DNA of 64,000 bases, from positions 1,360,501 to 1,424,500 of the forward strand of contig NC_015844.1 of assembly GCF_000973105.1 (NCBI RefSeq), given 5' to 3'. The translations under genes and the position numbers were made by a program. The stretch comes from Zobellia galactanivorans (GTDB lineage Bacteria > Bacteroidota > Bacteroidia > Flavobacteriales > Flavobacteriaceae). How positions within the stretch are numbered: position 1 is the first letter of the stretch; every line of letters begins with the position of its first letter. Under the pieces are notes generated by a model. It worked only from the letters and a program-made list of their open reading frames with translations. It did not search any database and was not told where the DNA came from. Below are positions 46,457-54,671 of the stretch, piece by piece.

Positions 46457-46509
46457 CCAGATTCTTGCCATTAATCTACGGTAAATTGCAATTGAGCTAT
46501 CACACATAA

Positions 46510-46561
46510 GAAATTGGGTTTTAAGAAAGTAACTTCGGTAGACTCTCTTAAAACCCATTTC
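46510..46561 (+). promoter_or_regulatory. Long stem-loop ending just before the DoxX-like start codon
   Basis: GAAATTGGGTTTTAAGA (46510-46526) pairs with 46546-46561 as a 16-bp stem with one bulged T and a 19-base loop. It ends one base before ATG 46563. Without a T-tract it is not a terminator; it could hide the ribosome site or be a processing site. Confidence 0.5.
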
Positions 46562-46562
46562 T

Positions 46563-46976
46563 ATGAAAACCACAAAGCTTTACTACCGCATTGCCCTCTC
46601 CTTTTTTTCTTTGGCTATCATTTATGCCGTAGCCAATTCTTTCTTCAACTACGAGGCCGTAGTTCTCAAATTTGAAGAATTAGGATACCCACCCTACTTA
46701 ATATTTGTTTTAGGAAGCGCCCAATTATTGGGGCTGGCCGTTCTTGTTTTCAATAAAAGTGGCTGGGTCCGCGAATGGGCCTATGCCGGATTTTTCCTCA
46801 ACCTTACTTTCGGAATCATTGCCCACCTATTGGTCAAGGATGGCAATGGCGCAGCTGCCGTTTTCTGTATCGTAGCCCTTTATATAACCTACATACAGAA
46901 CAGAAAACTGAACGAACAAAACAAATTGGCCATAAACGCTATTCAAACTCGACCTAGGCTAGAAACTGTAGCATGA
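46563..46976 (+). CDS. DoxX-like four-helix membrane protein
   Basis: A 137-residue protein with four predicted helices (about 8-26, 45-65, 72-90, 98-114). The phrase LEELGYPPYLIFVLGSAQLLGLAVL is the DoxX/DoxX-like pattern. DoxX proteins are quinone- or oxidant-associated membrane proteins of poorly defined role. It stands between msrA and a second MsrA-like gene, behind a long leader hairpin, and is closed by a terminator; a place in the oxidant response is plausible. Confidence 0.8.
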   Translation: MKTTKLYYRIALSFFSLAIIYAVANSFFNYEAVVLKFEELGYPPYLIFVLGSAQLLGLAVLVFNKSGWVREWAYAGFFLNLTFGIIAHLLVKDGNGAAAVFCIVALYITYIQNRKLNEQNKLAINAIQTRPRLETVA

Positions 46977-47007
46977 TTTGGGCGCTACAGCTTTACATTC
47001 GCGATTT

Positions 47008-47036
47008 AAAGACCTACTTTCCCAGTGGGTCTTTTT
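47008..47036 (+). terminator. Terminator after the DoxX-like gene
   Basis: An 11-bp stem with one T·G pair (47008-47018 with 47024-47034) followed by T. Confidence 0.88.
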
Positions 47037-47101
47037 ATTTTAACCCCTAGCAAGTATTGGCCCCATACAGCGACAAAACAGGAACGATACAAATGTGTTA
47101 T

Positions 47102-47590
47102 ATGGAAAAAATAGCTTTGGGCGGAGGTTGCCACTGGTGTACGGAAGCCGTTTTTCGATCCTTAAGGGGAGTCGACAAGGTAGAGCAGGGCTTTGTGGCA
47201 TCAACGGGAAGCCATAGCACTTTCTCAGAAGCCATCATTGTACATTTCAAGCCAGAAAGCATTACTCTAAAAGACCTGGTCGAAATTCACCTCCACACCC
47301 ATAAAAGCACTTCGTACCATAGTATGCGCGATAAGTATCGCTCGGCAGTCTACAGCTTTTCGCAGCAACAGCACCGTGATGTCATCGGCCTTCTAAAACT
47401 ATTGCAAAAAGATTTTAGCGCCCCATTAATAACCCAGGTTCTACCTTTTGTTTCATTTAAACCTTCAGAAGCCCGCTTTCAAAATTATTACATCAGCAAC
47501 CCTGAAAAACCATTTTGTAAAGCGTATATCGCCCCTAAACTACAATTGCTCTTAAGCCAGTTTAGAACCTTGGTAACCTCGATCGACTAA
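47102..47590 (+). CDS. MsrA paralogue with altered active site (GCHWC)
   Basis: A 162-residue MsrA-fold protein. The active site reads GGGCHWCTEAVF (Cys10, His11, Trp12, Cys13): the otherwise near-invariant Phe after the nucleophile, part of the methyl pocket, is His. Other departures: GFVAST in place of GYAGG, RDKYRSAVY in place of GxQYRS, and PSEARFQNYY in place of AEDYHQ. A C-terminal Cys139 (KPFCKAY) could still resolve. This implies a different substrate or chemistry. Start at ATG 47102 gives an N-terminus aligned with MsrA; starts at 47057 and 47093 add unsupported residues. Confidence 0.82.
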   Translation: MEKIALGGGCHWCTEAVFRSLRGVDKVEQGFVASTGSHSTFSEAIIVHFKPESITLKDLVEIHLHTHKSTSYHSMRDKYRSAVYSFSQQQHRDVIGLLKLLQKDFSAPLITQVLPFVSFKPSEARFQNYYISNPEKPFCKAYIAPKLQLLLSQFRTLVTSID

Positions 47591-47922
47591 AAGGACTTAG
47601 ACCGAAAAACTCCTATTTACCTTTTCTAAAAACATACCCTCGTTCCGCTATTCTTAAAAGAAGTGTTGCTGCATATCAGTATCTACTCCTCACCCTCCCC
47701 TTCACTTTTCTTACAAGAAACCAAAAAAGAATACCCCCTTACAAAACATTGATTCCAAAGAAATTACCTACAAAATTAATCAACAAAACAAACAGACAAA
47801 ACTTTATCTTTTTATCGAATTTACCTACTAATATTTTGTTAATATGAAATTAATTTCTAACATTACACAACTGGTTAACCAAAGTGGATAACCAATAACC
47901 CTAAATTTAATATTGAACTATT
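47591..47922. other. 332-base non-coding gap before the alginate lyase
   Basis: A/T-rich. It holds no ORF I would call and no clear terminator for the gene at 47102. Near its 3' end are near-palindromic decamers (47872-47894). A TATCTTTT element is close to the -7 consensus but ends in T, not G. Confidence 0.6.
47872..47894. promoter_or_regulatory. Tandem near-palindromes before the alginate lyase
   Basis: TGGTTAACCA (perfect palindrome) and TGGATAACCA (one mismatch) start 13 bases apart, 28 bases before the annotated start at 47923. Likely the binding site of a transcription factor; the factor is not encoded nearby. Confidence 0.5.
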
Positions 47923-49263
47923 ATGAAAAAAAATGTATTTACGACGCTTCGCACGGTCGTCAACGGAGACATTATGTGGAAACTTATTCCCGTATTTTTC
48001 TTGGCCTTATGCCTAGGAAGTTGTTCGGAAGAACCAGTCGACCCAGAGGAAGAAGCGGTCCTTACCAAACTTTCCGCCAATTCAACGGCCATTGGAATTT
48101 CTTCGGTCTCGGCCAGCACCTCACAATCACCGAATGTAGCCAGTAATACCCTAGACGGATCTACGTCTACCCGTTGGTCAGGTTATGGTGATGGGGCTTC
48201 CATCACATACGACCTTGGCAGTTCGGCCAATATTGATTACGTGAAAATCGCTTTCTATAAAGGAGACAGCAGAAAGACCAAGTATGAAGTTTGGGTAGGT
48301 AATTCTACTTCTAGCCTAACGAAAATCAAATCGAAAACCAGTTCAGGTTCTACTTCAGATTACGAAACTATTGACCTCCCCAACTCTACCGCCCGTTATA
48401 TTAGGATTGTCGGTAAGGGCTATGTACTTAACAGCGGTGGAAGCACCGTTTTATGGAACAGCATTACCAAATTCCAAGCATGGGGCTCCGGTGGTTCGTC
48501 CACCCTTCCCATTAGCGGAAACTCACCTGCCTCAGTTCTAGGAATCACGGCAAACACTTGGAAAATAAACAGTTTTATAGGAAGTCCAGGCTCATCTGCC
48601 ACCTATTACGATGACATTACCGATGCCAGTGGCATTTCGTACAATACCTATTCCGATGACAATTACTTCTATACCGATGGCGAATGGGTATACTTTAAAT
48701 GCTACAGAGGTTTGGGCGGTTCGGCCAATTCACAAAACCCAAGGGTAGAGCTACGTGAGATGGACAACGGCAACTTGGCAAGTTGGACCGGCGATAGCGG
48801 CACCCATACCATGGAATGGACCGTACAGGTAAACCAGCTCCCACAAGATACCGACGGCGATGGCGGGGTACTCTGCTTTGGTCAAATACATGGGCCAAGT
48901 AAAAATTCAGACGGCGTTGAAGTCGATGATGTAGTAAGGGTTCAGTTCATTGGTGAAGAAAACCAATCATCGGGATCGGTAAAACTAAAGATCAGCGGCT
49001 ATGTTACCGAAGAACAAGGAGGCAGCCAAACCTTCAGCGGCTACAGTCTTGACACCACTTACAACTGTAAACTGGTATATTCCGGAGGTTACGTAGAACT
49101 CTTTATGAACGGCTCTAGCGTATTCAGAAAGAAAATGGAAGTTGACGATCTATCTGAAAACTATTTTAAAGTCGGTAACTACTTGCAATCCGTTAAAGGC
49201 GCAAGTTATACGGGATCCTACGGTTTGGTTCGTATCAAAAACCTAAGCGTAACCCACAATTAA
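47923..49263 (+). CDS. Alginate lyase: CBM32/F5-8C domain plus PL7 catalytic domain, lipoprotein
   Basis: A 446-residue enzyme. A lipobox LGSC (Cys34) follows a long n-region; ATG 47974 would give a more usual short signal MWKLIPVFFLALCLGSC, so the start is uncertain. After the Cys, SEEPVDPEEE resembles a surface-lipoprotein export signal. Residues about 55-188 are a discoidin/CBM32-like domain (TRWSGYGDGASITYDLG), a Gly/Ser linker, then PL7 from about 200 with RVELRE (274-279), QIH (321-323) and YFKVGNY (414-420), the family's catalytic strands. It cleaves alginate, preferring guluronate by analogy with QIH-type members. It has no polysaccharide-utilisation neighbours. Confidence 0.92.
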   Translation: MKKNVFTTLRTVVNGDIMWKLIPVFFLALCLGSCSEEPVDPEEEAVLTKLSANSTAIGISSVSASTSQSPNVASNTLDGSTSTRWSGYGDGASITYDLGSSANIDYVKIAFYKGDSRKTKYEVWVGNSTSSLTKIKSKTSSGSTSDYETIDLPNSTARYIRIVGKGYVLNSGGSTVLWNSITKFQAWGSGGSSTLPISGNSPASVLGITANTWKINSFIGSPGSSATYYDDITDASGISYNTYSDDNYFYTDGEWVYFKCYRGLGGSANSQNPRVELREMDNGNLASWTGDSGTHTMEWTVQVNQLPQDTDGDGGVLCFGQIHGPSKNSDGVEVDDVVRVQFIGEENQSSGSVKLKISGYVTEEQGGSQTFSGYSLDTTYNCKLVYSGGYVELFMNGSSVFRKKMEVDDLSENYFKVGNYLQSVKGASYTGSYGLVRIKNLSVTHN

Positions 49264-49288
49264 GAAGCTTTAACCCCCTTTGTTTGCG

Positions 49289-49327
49289 AGAGGTAGTAGC
49301 CCCAAAGCTACTACCTCTATTTTTTTA
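49289..49327 (+). terminator. Terminator after the alginate lyase
   Basis: A 12-bp perfect stem (49289-49300 with 49307-49318) followed by A and seven T. Confidence 0.94.
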
Positions 49328-49350
49328 CGATGGGCGGCCTACCCTTAAAT

Positions 49351-49385
49351 AAAAAAAGCCCTGATGTACTGACATCAGGGCTTTT
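49351..49385 (-). terminator. Terminator after the processing protease
   Basis: A 14-bp perfect stem (49354-49367 with 49372-49385, 4-base loop) with T on both sides, 18 bases past the minus-strand stop at 49404. It should work in both directions. Confidence 0.94.
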
Positions 49386-49403
49386 CAATATAAACTCTTC
49401 TTA

Positions 49404-51527
49404 TTATCCTTTTACAGCGGCCAATTTACCGTGCTCTATATTATTCTTTTGTAAGTCCTCCAAAACATTCACGGCTTCCTCAACATACACATCTTTAGCC
49501 AAGGCCTTGTGCCATCTGTCACGCTTTTCACGCAAGACCGAATCTTTTGTAAACAATTGCTCTTCATACTTCAATGACTCGAAAGCCAATTTAGAATCGT
49601 ATTCGCTTATCGCCTTAAAGTAATCGGACTTTTTCTTGTGTTCCTTTTCTTCTTCTCTGTACGCATCGTAGTTCAAAGAAATTTCGGTTTCATCACTTTC
49701 CAACTTCAACCATTTCGCATTTTCTTCGATCAACTTGATCTGTGGGTTGTTGGCCATTCTTTTGGTACTATTGGCAATGGTCTTCTCGTAATCGATATAA
49801 CCATCCCATGGCTTATAATCGGCCGGTGAGATCTTATCCCATTTCAATGGATTCGCTTGATCCCTTTCCCCTAGGTCGATATAGCTATATTTGTCCGGAA
49901 CCACCACATCACTCTTTACCCCTTCGAGCTGAGTAGAGCCTCCGTTGATACGGTAGAATTTTTGGGTCGTGATTTTTATGGCCCCTAAATCGCCATGCTC
50001 ATTACTGCGTACGATGTTATCAAGTGGAATGACGTTCTGTACGGTACCTTTTCCAAAGGTCTGCTTGCTTCCTATAACAATGGCCCTTTTATAATCTTGC
50101 ATGGCTGCGGCCAAAATTTCAGAGGCTGAAGCCGAAAGTTCGTTCACCAAGATAACCAAAGGTCCATCCCATTGAATACGTTCGTCTTTGTCATCATAAA
50201 CATCCTTGCCCTTGCCCGAAGACCTTACCTGAACGATCGGACCGTCTTTAATAAAGAGTCCGGCCATTTCAACTACGGTCTTTAGAGATCCGCCACCATT
50301 GTCCCTCAAATCAAGAATAAGTCCTTCTGCCCCTTCTTGTTTCAAGCGCTCAACTTCTTTGGCCACATCGGTAGCCGCGTTTCTCTCGGTATAATCGTCA
50401 AAATCTACATAGAACTTGGGCAAATCGATGATTCCGTACTTACGGTCGTCCTTGATAATATTCGCCGACTTGGCAAAAGACTCTTCAAGCTCTACCACAT
50501 CCCTGGTAAGTTGTACGGTTTCCAATGAACCGTCTATTTTACGTACTGTTAATTCAACCACGGTACCTTTAGGCCCCTTGATCAATTTAATGGCATCGTC
50601 TAAACGCATACCTACAATATTGATAGGCTCTTCACCTTCTTGACCCACTTTTATGATTTGGTCTCCGACTTCCAAACGTGCATCACGCCAGACAGGTCCT
50701 CCAGAGATAATGTCGACAATCTTGGCCCCTTCGGGCTTTTTTTGCAATCGTGCGCCTATACCTTCAAACTTACCCGACATACTGGTATCGAACTTATCCT
50801 TTTCATCGGGAGCAAAATAGTAGGTATGCGGATCGAACTCATCAACAATGGTATTGATGTATTGTACGAACCAATCTTTACGTTGTAGGTCGTTGACAAA
50901 ATCAAAAAACTCGTCCAAGGTTTTCTTGGTAGATTCCCTAGCGGACTTTTCAGCTTCCTTTTGTGTCAATGGCTTTCCGCCATCTTCCGGCTTTTCGCCT
51001 ACCAGTTTCATCTTAGAATCGTATGTTCCCAAGGTGGCGTACTTTAATTGTTGCCTCCAACGCTCCCTTAGTTCCTTTTTTGAACTGGCAAAGGTCATCT
51101 TCTCGTAATCGATATTGATGCTCTCATTTTTTGAATAGTCAAAAGGTTTCTCCAATACTTCCTTGTACAAAGCTTCCGCCTCGGTCATGCGTTGCCTTAA
51201 CCTTCCATAGACCAAATTGAAAAAAGAGATATCGGTACTCTTGATCTGGTCGTCAAGTTGAAATTTGTATTGCTCAAACTCCTTGATGTCTTCCTCCAAA
51301 AAATATCTTTTGGTAGGGTCAAGAACATCTATAAAATCCTCAAATACACTGACCGAAAAATCGTCATCGATGTTCTTAGGTTCGTAGTGCCCTTTTTCCA
51401 AGACATAGGTAATAAGATCTAAAAGCAATTTGTCTTTATCGTCATTCTCAAAAGACTTATTGGTAAAGCTACATGAGGCAACGGATATGAGCATTACCAA
51501 AAGTGAATAGGCAAGATTCCTTTTCAT
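49404..51527 (-). CDS. C-terminal processing peptidase (Prc/Tsp, S41)
   Basis: A 707-residue lipoprotein-type protease: start MKRNLAYSLLVMLISVASC (Cys19). A helical N-terminal domain (about 30-240) is followed by a PDZ domain (GARLQKKPEGAKIVDIISGGP), then the S41 catalytic core with the Ser of NELSASASEI and the Lys of TFGKGTVQ, and a C-terminal Prc extension (DUF3340-like). It trims the C-termini of periplasmic proteins. An in-frame start at 51638 is disregarded because it precedes the signal peptide by 37 unrelated residues. It is a single-gene unit with its own terminator. Confidence 0.93.
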   Translation of the reverse strand: MKRNLAYSLLVMLISVASCSFTNKSFENDDKDKLLLDLITYVLEKGHYEPKNIDDDFSVSVFEDFIDVLDPTKRYFLEEDIKEFEQYKFQLDDQIKSTDISFFNLVYGRLRQRMTEAEALYKEVLEKPFDYSKNESINIDYEKMTFASSKKELRERWRQQLKYATLGTYDSKMKLVGEKPEDGGKPLTQKEAEKSARESTKKTLDEFFDFVNDLQRKDWFVQYINTIVDEFDPHTYYFAPDEKDKFDTSMSGKFEGIGARLQKKPEGAKIVDIISGGPVWRDARLEVGDQIIKVGQEGEEPINIVGMRLDDAIKLIKGPKGTVVELTVRKIDGSLETVQLTRDVVELEESFAKSANIIKDDRKYGIIDLPKFYVDFDDYTERNAATDVAKEVERLKQEGAEGLILDLRDNGGGSLKTVVEMAGLFIKDGPIVQVRSSGKGKDVYDDKDERIQWDGPLVILVNELSASASEILAAAMQDYKRAIVIGSKQTFGKGTVQNVIPLDNIVRSNEHGDLGAIKITTQKFYRINGGSTQLEGVKSDVVVPDKYSYIDLGERDQANPLKWDKISPADYKPWDGYIDYEKTIANSTKRMANNPQIKLIEENAKWLKLESDETEISLNYDAYREEEKEHKKKSDYFKAISEYDSKLAFESLKYEEQLFTKDSVLREKRDRWHKALAKDVYVEEAVNVLEDLQKNNIEHGKLAAVKG

Positions 51528-51700
51528 ATATTCTATTTTCGTTTTATTTTTAATAACCAACCCTGGTAGAGGGTGAAGATTGTACTTTTCACACTTAAAA
51601 GTAATGAATTCCCTAAGATACTGAAAAAACCATGCCACCCTTTGAGCAAAGGCACTAATTTTTTGTTAAACGAACTTAGGCCGATATGTTCTGTAAAACG

Positions 51701-51708
51701 TATTTTTG
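51701..51708 (+). promoter_or_regulatory. -7 box of surE
   Basis: TATTTTTG, 18 bases before ATG 51727. It overlaps the alternative start at 51706, which is therefore rejected. Confidence 0.65.
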
Positions 51709-51726
51709 CGCTATAAAGTATTCCGC

Positions 51727-52506
51727 ATGAAAAAACCTTTGATTTTAGTAACGAACGACGACGGCATTACCGCTCCGGGAATACGGGCCTTAATTCGTTA
51801 CATGAAAGAACTGGGCGACGTAGTGGTGGTAGCTCCCGACGGCCCCCAATCGGGCCAAGGACACGCCATAACCATAGACAACACCCTATTTTCGGCAAAA
51901 ATTGTGGTCGACAAGGAGCATGGCGCCCGAGAAGAATACAGCTGTAGCGGCACCCCTGCGGATTGTGTGAAAATGGCACTTCAAGAATTGCTCGACCGCA
52001 AACCCGACATCTGTGTCAGTGGCATAAACCACGGATCCAACTCATCTATTAACGTAATCTACTCAGGAACCATGAGTGCTGCCATAGAGGCCGGAATCGA
52101 AGGTATTCCCGCCATAGGCTTTTCGCTCTGCGACTATTCATGGCATGCCGACTTTGAACCTGCCGGCGATATCATCAAAAAAATCGTGAGTGAATCTTTG
52201 GCCAACGGCATTCCTAAAGGTGTGGTTTTAAATGTAAACATCCCGAAAGCGAAGAAGGAGGATATCAAAGGAATAAAAATCTGCAGGCAGGCCCGTGCAA
52301 ACTGGAAAGAAAAATTCGATAAACGCAAAAGTCCCGGAGGCAAGGATTACTACTGGTTGACCGGTGAATTTGAATTGCTCGACAAAGGGGAAGATACCGA
52401 CGAATGGGCCTTGGCGCACAACTATGTATCGGTAGTGCCCACCCAATTCGACCTTACGGCCCACCATGTCATCCAGCAACTGAACGGCTGGCATTTTGAC
52501 CAATAA
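51727..52506 (+). CDS. surE: 5'/3'-nucleotidase SurE
   Basis: A 259-residue SurE. The metal site is in LVTNDDGITAPGI (Asp-Asp near the N-terminus), with NVIYSGTMSAAIEAGIEGIPAIGFS and INHGSNSSI as further family motifs. It is a cytosolic phosphatase acting on nucleoside 5'/3'-monophosphates. It is the first plus-strand gene of a run through lpxB and comEC; a small membrane-protein gene with its own promoter follows. Confidence 0.96.
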   Translation: MKKPLILVTNDDGITAPGIRALIRYMKELGDVVVVAPDGPQSGQGHAITIDNTLFSAKIVVDKEHGAREEYSCSGTPADCVKMALQELLDRKPDICVSGINHGSNSSINVIYSGTMSAAIEAGIEGIPAIGFSLCDYSWHADFEPAGDIIKKIVSESLANGIPKGVVLNVNIPKAKKEDIKGIKICRQARANWKEKFDKRKSPGGKDYYWLTGEFELLDKGEDTDEWALAHNYVSVVPTQFDLTAHHVIQQLNGWHFDQ

Positions 52507-52528
52507 CCAAAAGAACGTTAAAGAAGTA

Positions 52529-52536
52529 TACCTTTG
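52529..52536 (+). promoter_or_regulatory. -7 box of the small membrane protein gene
   Basis: TACCTTTG, 34 bases before ATG 52571; it indicates separate initiation after surE. Confidence 0.5.
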
Positions 52537-52570
52537 CACCACCGAAAAGAATCGACTAAACTAAACAAGC

Positions 52571-52855
52571 ATGAACGTTAAAAAAGAACTTGCCATAGGT
52601 TTTTTGGTAGGAATTATAGCTAATACCATCGGCACCTTGCTCTACATTCTACTGTTTTCAGATTTCGGTATAGCCGAAACTTTTGAGGCAGCAATACAAC
52701 AAGGCCACATTGGCAGCCTTTTGGCCTTGGGCGCTATTTTAAACCTTATCGCTTTTTTTGGTTTTCTTCGCATTAGGCGTGACAACAGGGCCAAGGGTGT
52801 TCTTATCGCCACGATCCTAACGGCACTGGCCATTCTTTACTATAAAGTTTTTTAA
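52571..52855 (+). CDS. 94-residue three-helix membrane protein
   Basis: A small hydrophobic protein: helices at about 7-29 (AIGFLVGIIANTIGTLLYIL), 46-67 (IGSLLALGAILNLIAFFGFL) and 76-92 (VLIATILTALAILYYKVF), with a basic loop RIRRDNRAKG between the last two. No known motif. Its gene sits between surE and lpxB, which I have seen as a common arrangement in Flavobacteriia. Function is unknown. Confidence 0.7.
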   Translation: MNVKKELAIGFLVGIIANTIGTLLYILLFSDFGIAETFEAAIQQGHIGSLLALGAILNLIAFFGFLRIRRDNRAKGVLIATILTALAILYYKVF

Positions 52856-52947
52856 ACGATAAAAATTACTCGGGCCAGGGTATACGAATTTTACCTTAAC
52901 CGAGTTCTCTCTTTTACAGGGCAGGTATTAACTGTATTCAATTTGTA

Positions 52948-54060
52948 ATGAAGTACTATATAATTGCAGGCGAGGCGTCGGGCGATCTTCACGGGTCGAA
53001 TCTGATGAAGGCCCTTAAGGCCAAAGACCCGAACGCGGACATCCGGTTTTGGGGAGGCGACCTTATGCAACAAGCCGGAGGCACTTTGGTGCGACATTAC
53101 AAGGAAATGGCCTTTATGGGGTTTTTAGAGGTGCTGATGAACTTAGGTACCATCGCAAAAGCCATTAAATTCTGTAAGGCCGACATCCAGGAATTTCAGC
53201 CCGACATCATTGTCTTTATCGACTATTCGGGTTTTAACCTTCGCATAGCCAAGTGGGCGAAAGCACTGGGCTTTAAGACCAATTACTATATTTCCCCTCA
53301 AATCTGGGCCTCTAGGGAAGGACGTATCAAAGACATCAAACGGGATATTGACGCCATGCACGTTATTCTTCCGTTTGAAAAAGATTTCTATGAAAAGAAG
53401 CACGGCTATCCGGTGAACTTTGTGGGACATCCACTTATAGATGCCATTAGCGACCGGAGCCCCGTTAACGAGCAAAATTTCCGAAAGGAAAACAATTTAG
53501 ATCCCGATAAACAGATTATCGCCCTATTGCCCGGAAGCCGGAAACAAGAGGTTCAAAAGATGCTGACCTTAATGTTATCGGTCATCAAGGATTTTTCCGA
53601 CTATCAATTCGTAATTGCCGGGGCGCCCAGTCTCGACCGCGATTTTTACCAGCCCTTTCTCAAAAACCCGAACGTAAGTTTTGTGGCCAATAAAACCTAC
53701 GACCTTTTGAGCATAGCCTATGCCGCCTTGGTCACCAGCGGAACCGCCACCTTGGAAACCGCGATTTTCAAAGTCCCCCAAGTGGTTTGCTATCGGGCCA
53801 ACTGGCTCTCCTATCAGATTGCCAAACGTATCATTACCCTTGAATACATTTCGCTCGTAAACCTGATCATGGGCAAAGAGGTCGTAAAAGAGCTGATCCA
53901 AAACGATTTGACCACCAAGAATATCCAAACCGAACTGAACAAAATACTTAAAGGGCCGGCCCGTACGGCACAAATTCAAGCCTATGATGAGCTTGAAAAA
54001 AAACTGGGCGGCAAAGGCGCAAGTGAGAATGCCGCTACCCGTATAATAGAAAATGTTTAA
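52948..54060 (+). CDS. lpxB: Lipid-A-disaccharide synthase LpxB
   Basis: A 370-residue GT-B glycosyltransferase of family GT19: GEASGDLHGSNLMKALK at the N-terminus, INYYISPQIWASREGR region, and LLPGSRKQEVQKML plus ALVTSGTATLETAIFKVPQVVCYR. It joins two acylglucosamine units in lipid A synthesis. It overlaps the frame of the following gene if that starts at ATG 54053, but the later start 54107 is favoured. It shows that this strain makes lipid A. Confidence 0.96.
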   Translation: MKYYIIAGEASGDLHGSNLMKALKAKDPNADIRFWGGDLMQQAGGTLVRHYKEMAFMGFLEVLMNLGTIAKAIKFCKADIQEFQPDIIVFIDYSGFNLRIAKWAKALGFKTNYYISPQIWASREGRIKDIKRDIDAMHVILPFEKDFYEKKHGYPVNFVGHPLIDAISDRSPVNEQNFRKENNLDPDKQIIALLPGSRKQEVQKMLTLMLSVIKDFSDYQFVIAGAPSLDRDFYQPFLKNPNVSFVANKTYDLLSIAYAALVTSGTATLETAIFKVPQVVCYRANWLSYQIAKRIITLEYISLVNLIMGKEVVKELIQNDLTTKNIQTELNKILKGPARTAQIQAYDELEKKLGGKGASENAATRIIENV

Positions 54061-54106
54061 ATTTGGGTATACCCTTGGTACCCCATCAAGAAAAGGATTT
54101 GTGTTC

Positions 54107-54661
54107 ATGCTTCGTAAAATTTTCTTCATTCTATTCATCTGTTTGCTTGCCAGTTGTGGCAGCTCAAAAAAGAAAGCCGCCCAAAGGGAGCCGCGCAAAA
54201 TAACCGTAGCGGCCAAAACCACGGAAGCCCCTAAAAGAGAATCTAGGCCCGTTAAAAAAACTGCTGCGTCCAAGCGCTCGAAAGCCGATGACATTATCGA
54301 CACGGCCCTTAAATTTTCAGGTGTCCGTTACAAATATGGCGGTACCACAAAAAAAGGAATGGACTGCTCTGGCCTGCTTTACGTGGCTTTTGGCGAAAAC
54401 GACATAAAACTGCCCCGTACCTCTTATCACATGGCCGAAGAAGGCAAGACCATACGTAAGGGCAATATTGAGAAGGGAGACCTCCTCTTTTTTAAGACCA
54501 GTAAGCGGAGCAAGCGTATTAACCACGTGGGCATGGTGGTTTCGGTAAAGAACAACGATATCAAATTTGTACATGCCTCGACGTCTAGGGGCGTAATCGT
54601 TTCCTCCCTCAGGGAAGGTTATTGGAGCAGTGCATTCATAAAAGCCAATCGAATTCTATAG
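54107..54661 (+). CDS. NlpC/P60 (C40) lipoprotein, peptidoglycan endopeptidase
   Basis: A 184-residue lipoprotein starting MLRKIFFILFICLLASC (Cys17), then a Lys/Arg-rich linker, and a C40 catalytic domain with Cys in GMDCSGLLYVAF, His in INHVGMVVSV and a third residue in KFVHAST. It would cleave peptide links in peptidoglycan (gamma-D-Glu-mDAP type). The in-frame ATG at 54053 overlaps lpxB but puts 18 unrelated residues before the signal peptide, so 54107 is preferred. comEC follows 10 bases later. Confidence 0.9.
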   Translation: MLRKIFFILFICLLASCGSSKKKAAQREPRKITVAAKTTEAPKRESRPVKKTAASKRSKADDIIDTALKFSGVRYKYGGTTKKGMDCSGLLYVAFGENDIKLPRTSYHMAEEGKTIRKGNIEKGDLLFFKTSKRSKRINHVGMVVSVKNNDIKFVHASTSRGVIVSSLREGYWSSAFIKANRIL

Positions 54662-54671
54662 TCTCTAAACG

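Noticed and set aside
53575-54303. 242-codon minus-strand ORF over lpxB and the C40 gene
   Set aside because: Spans two well-supported genes on the other strand and has no recognisable domain.
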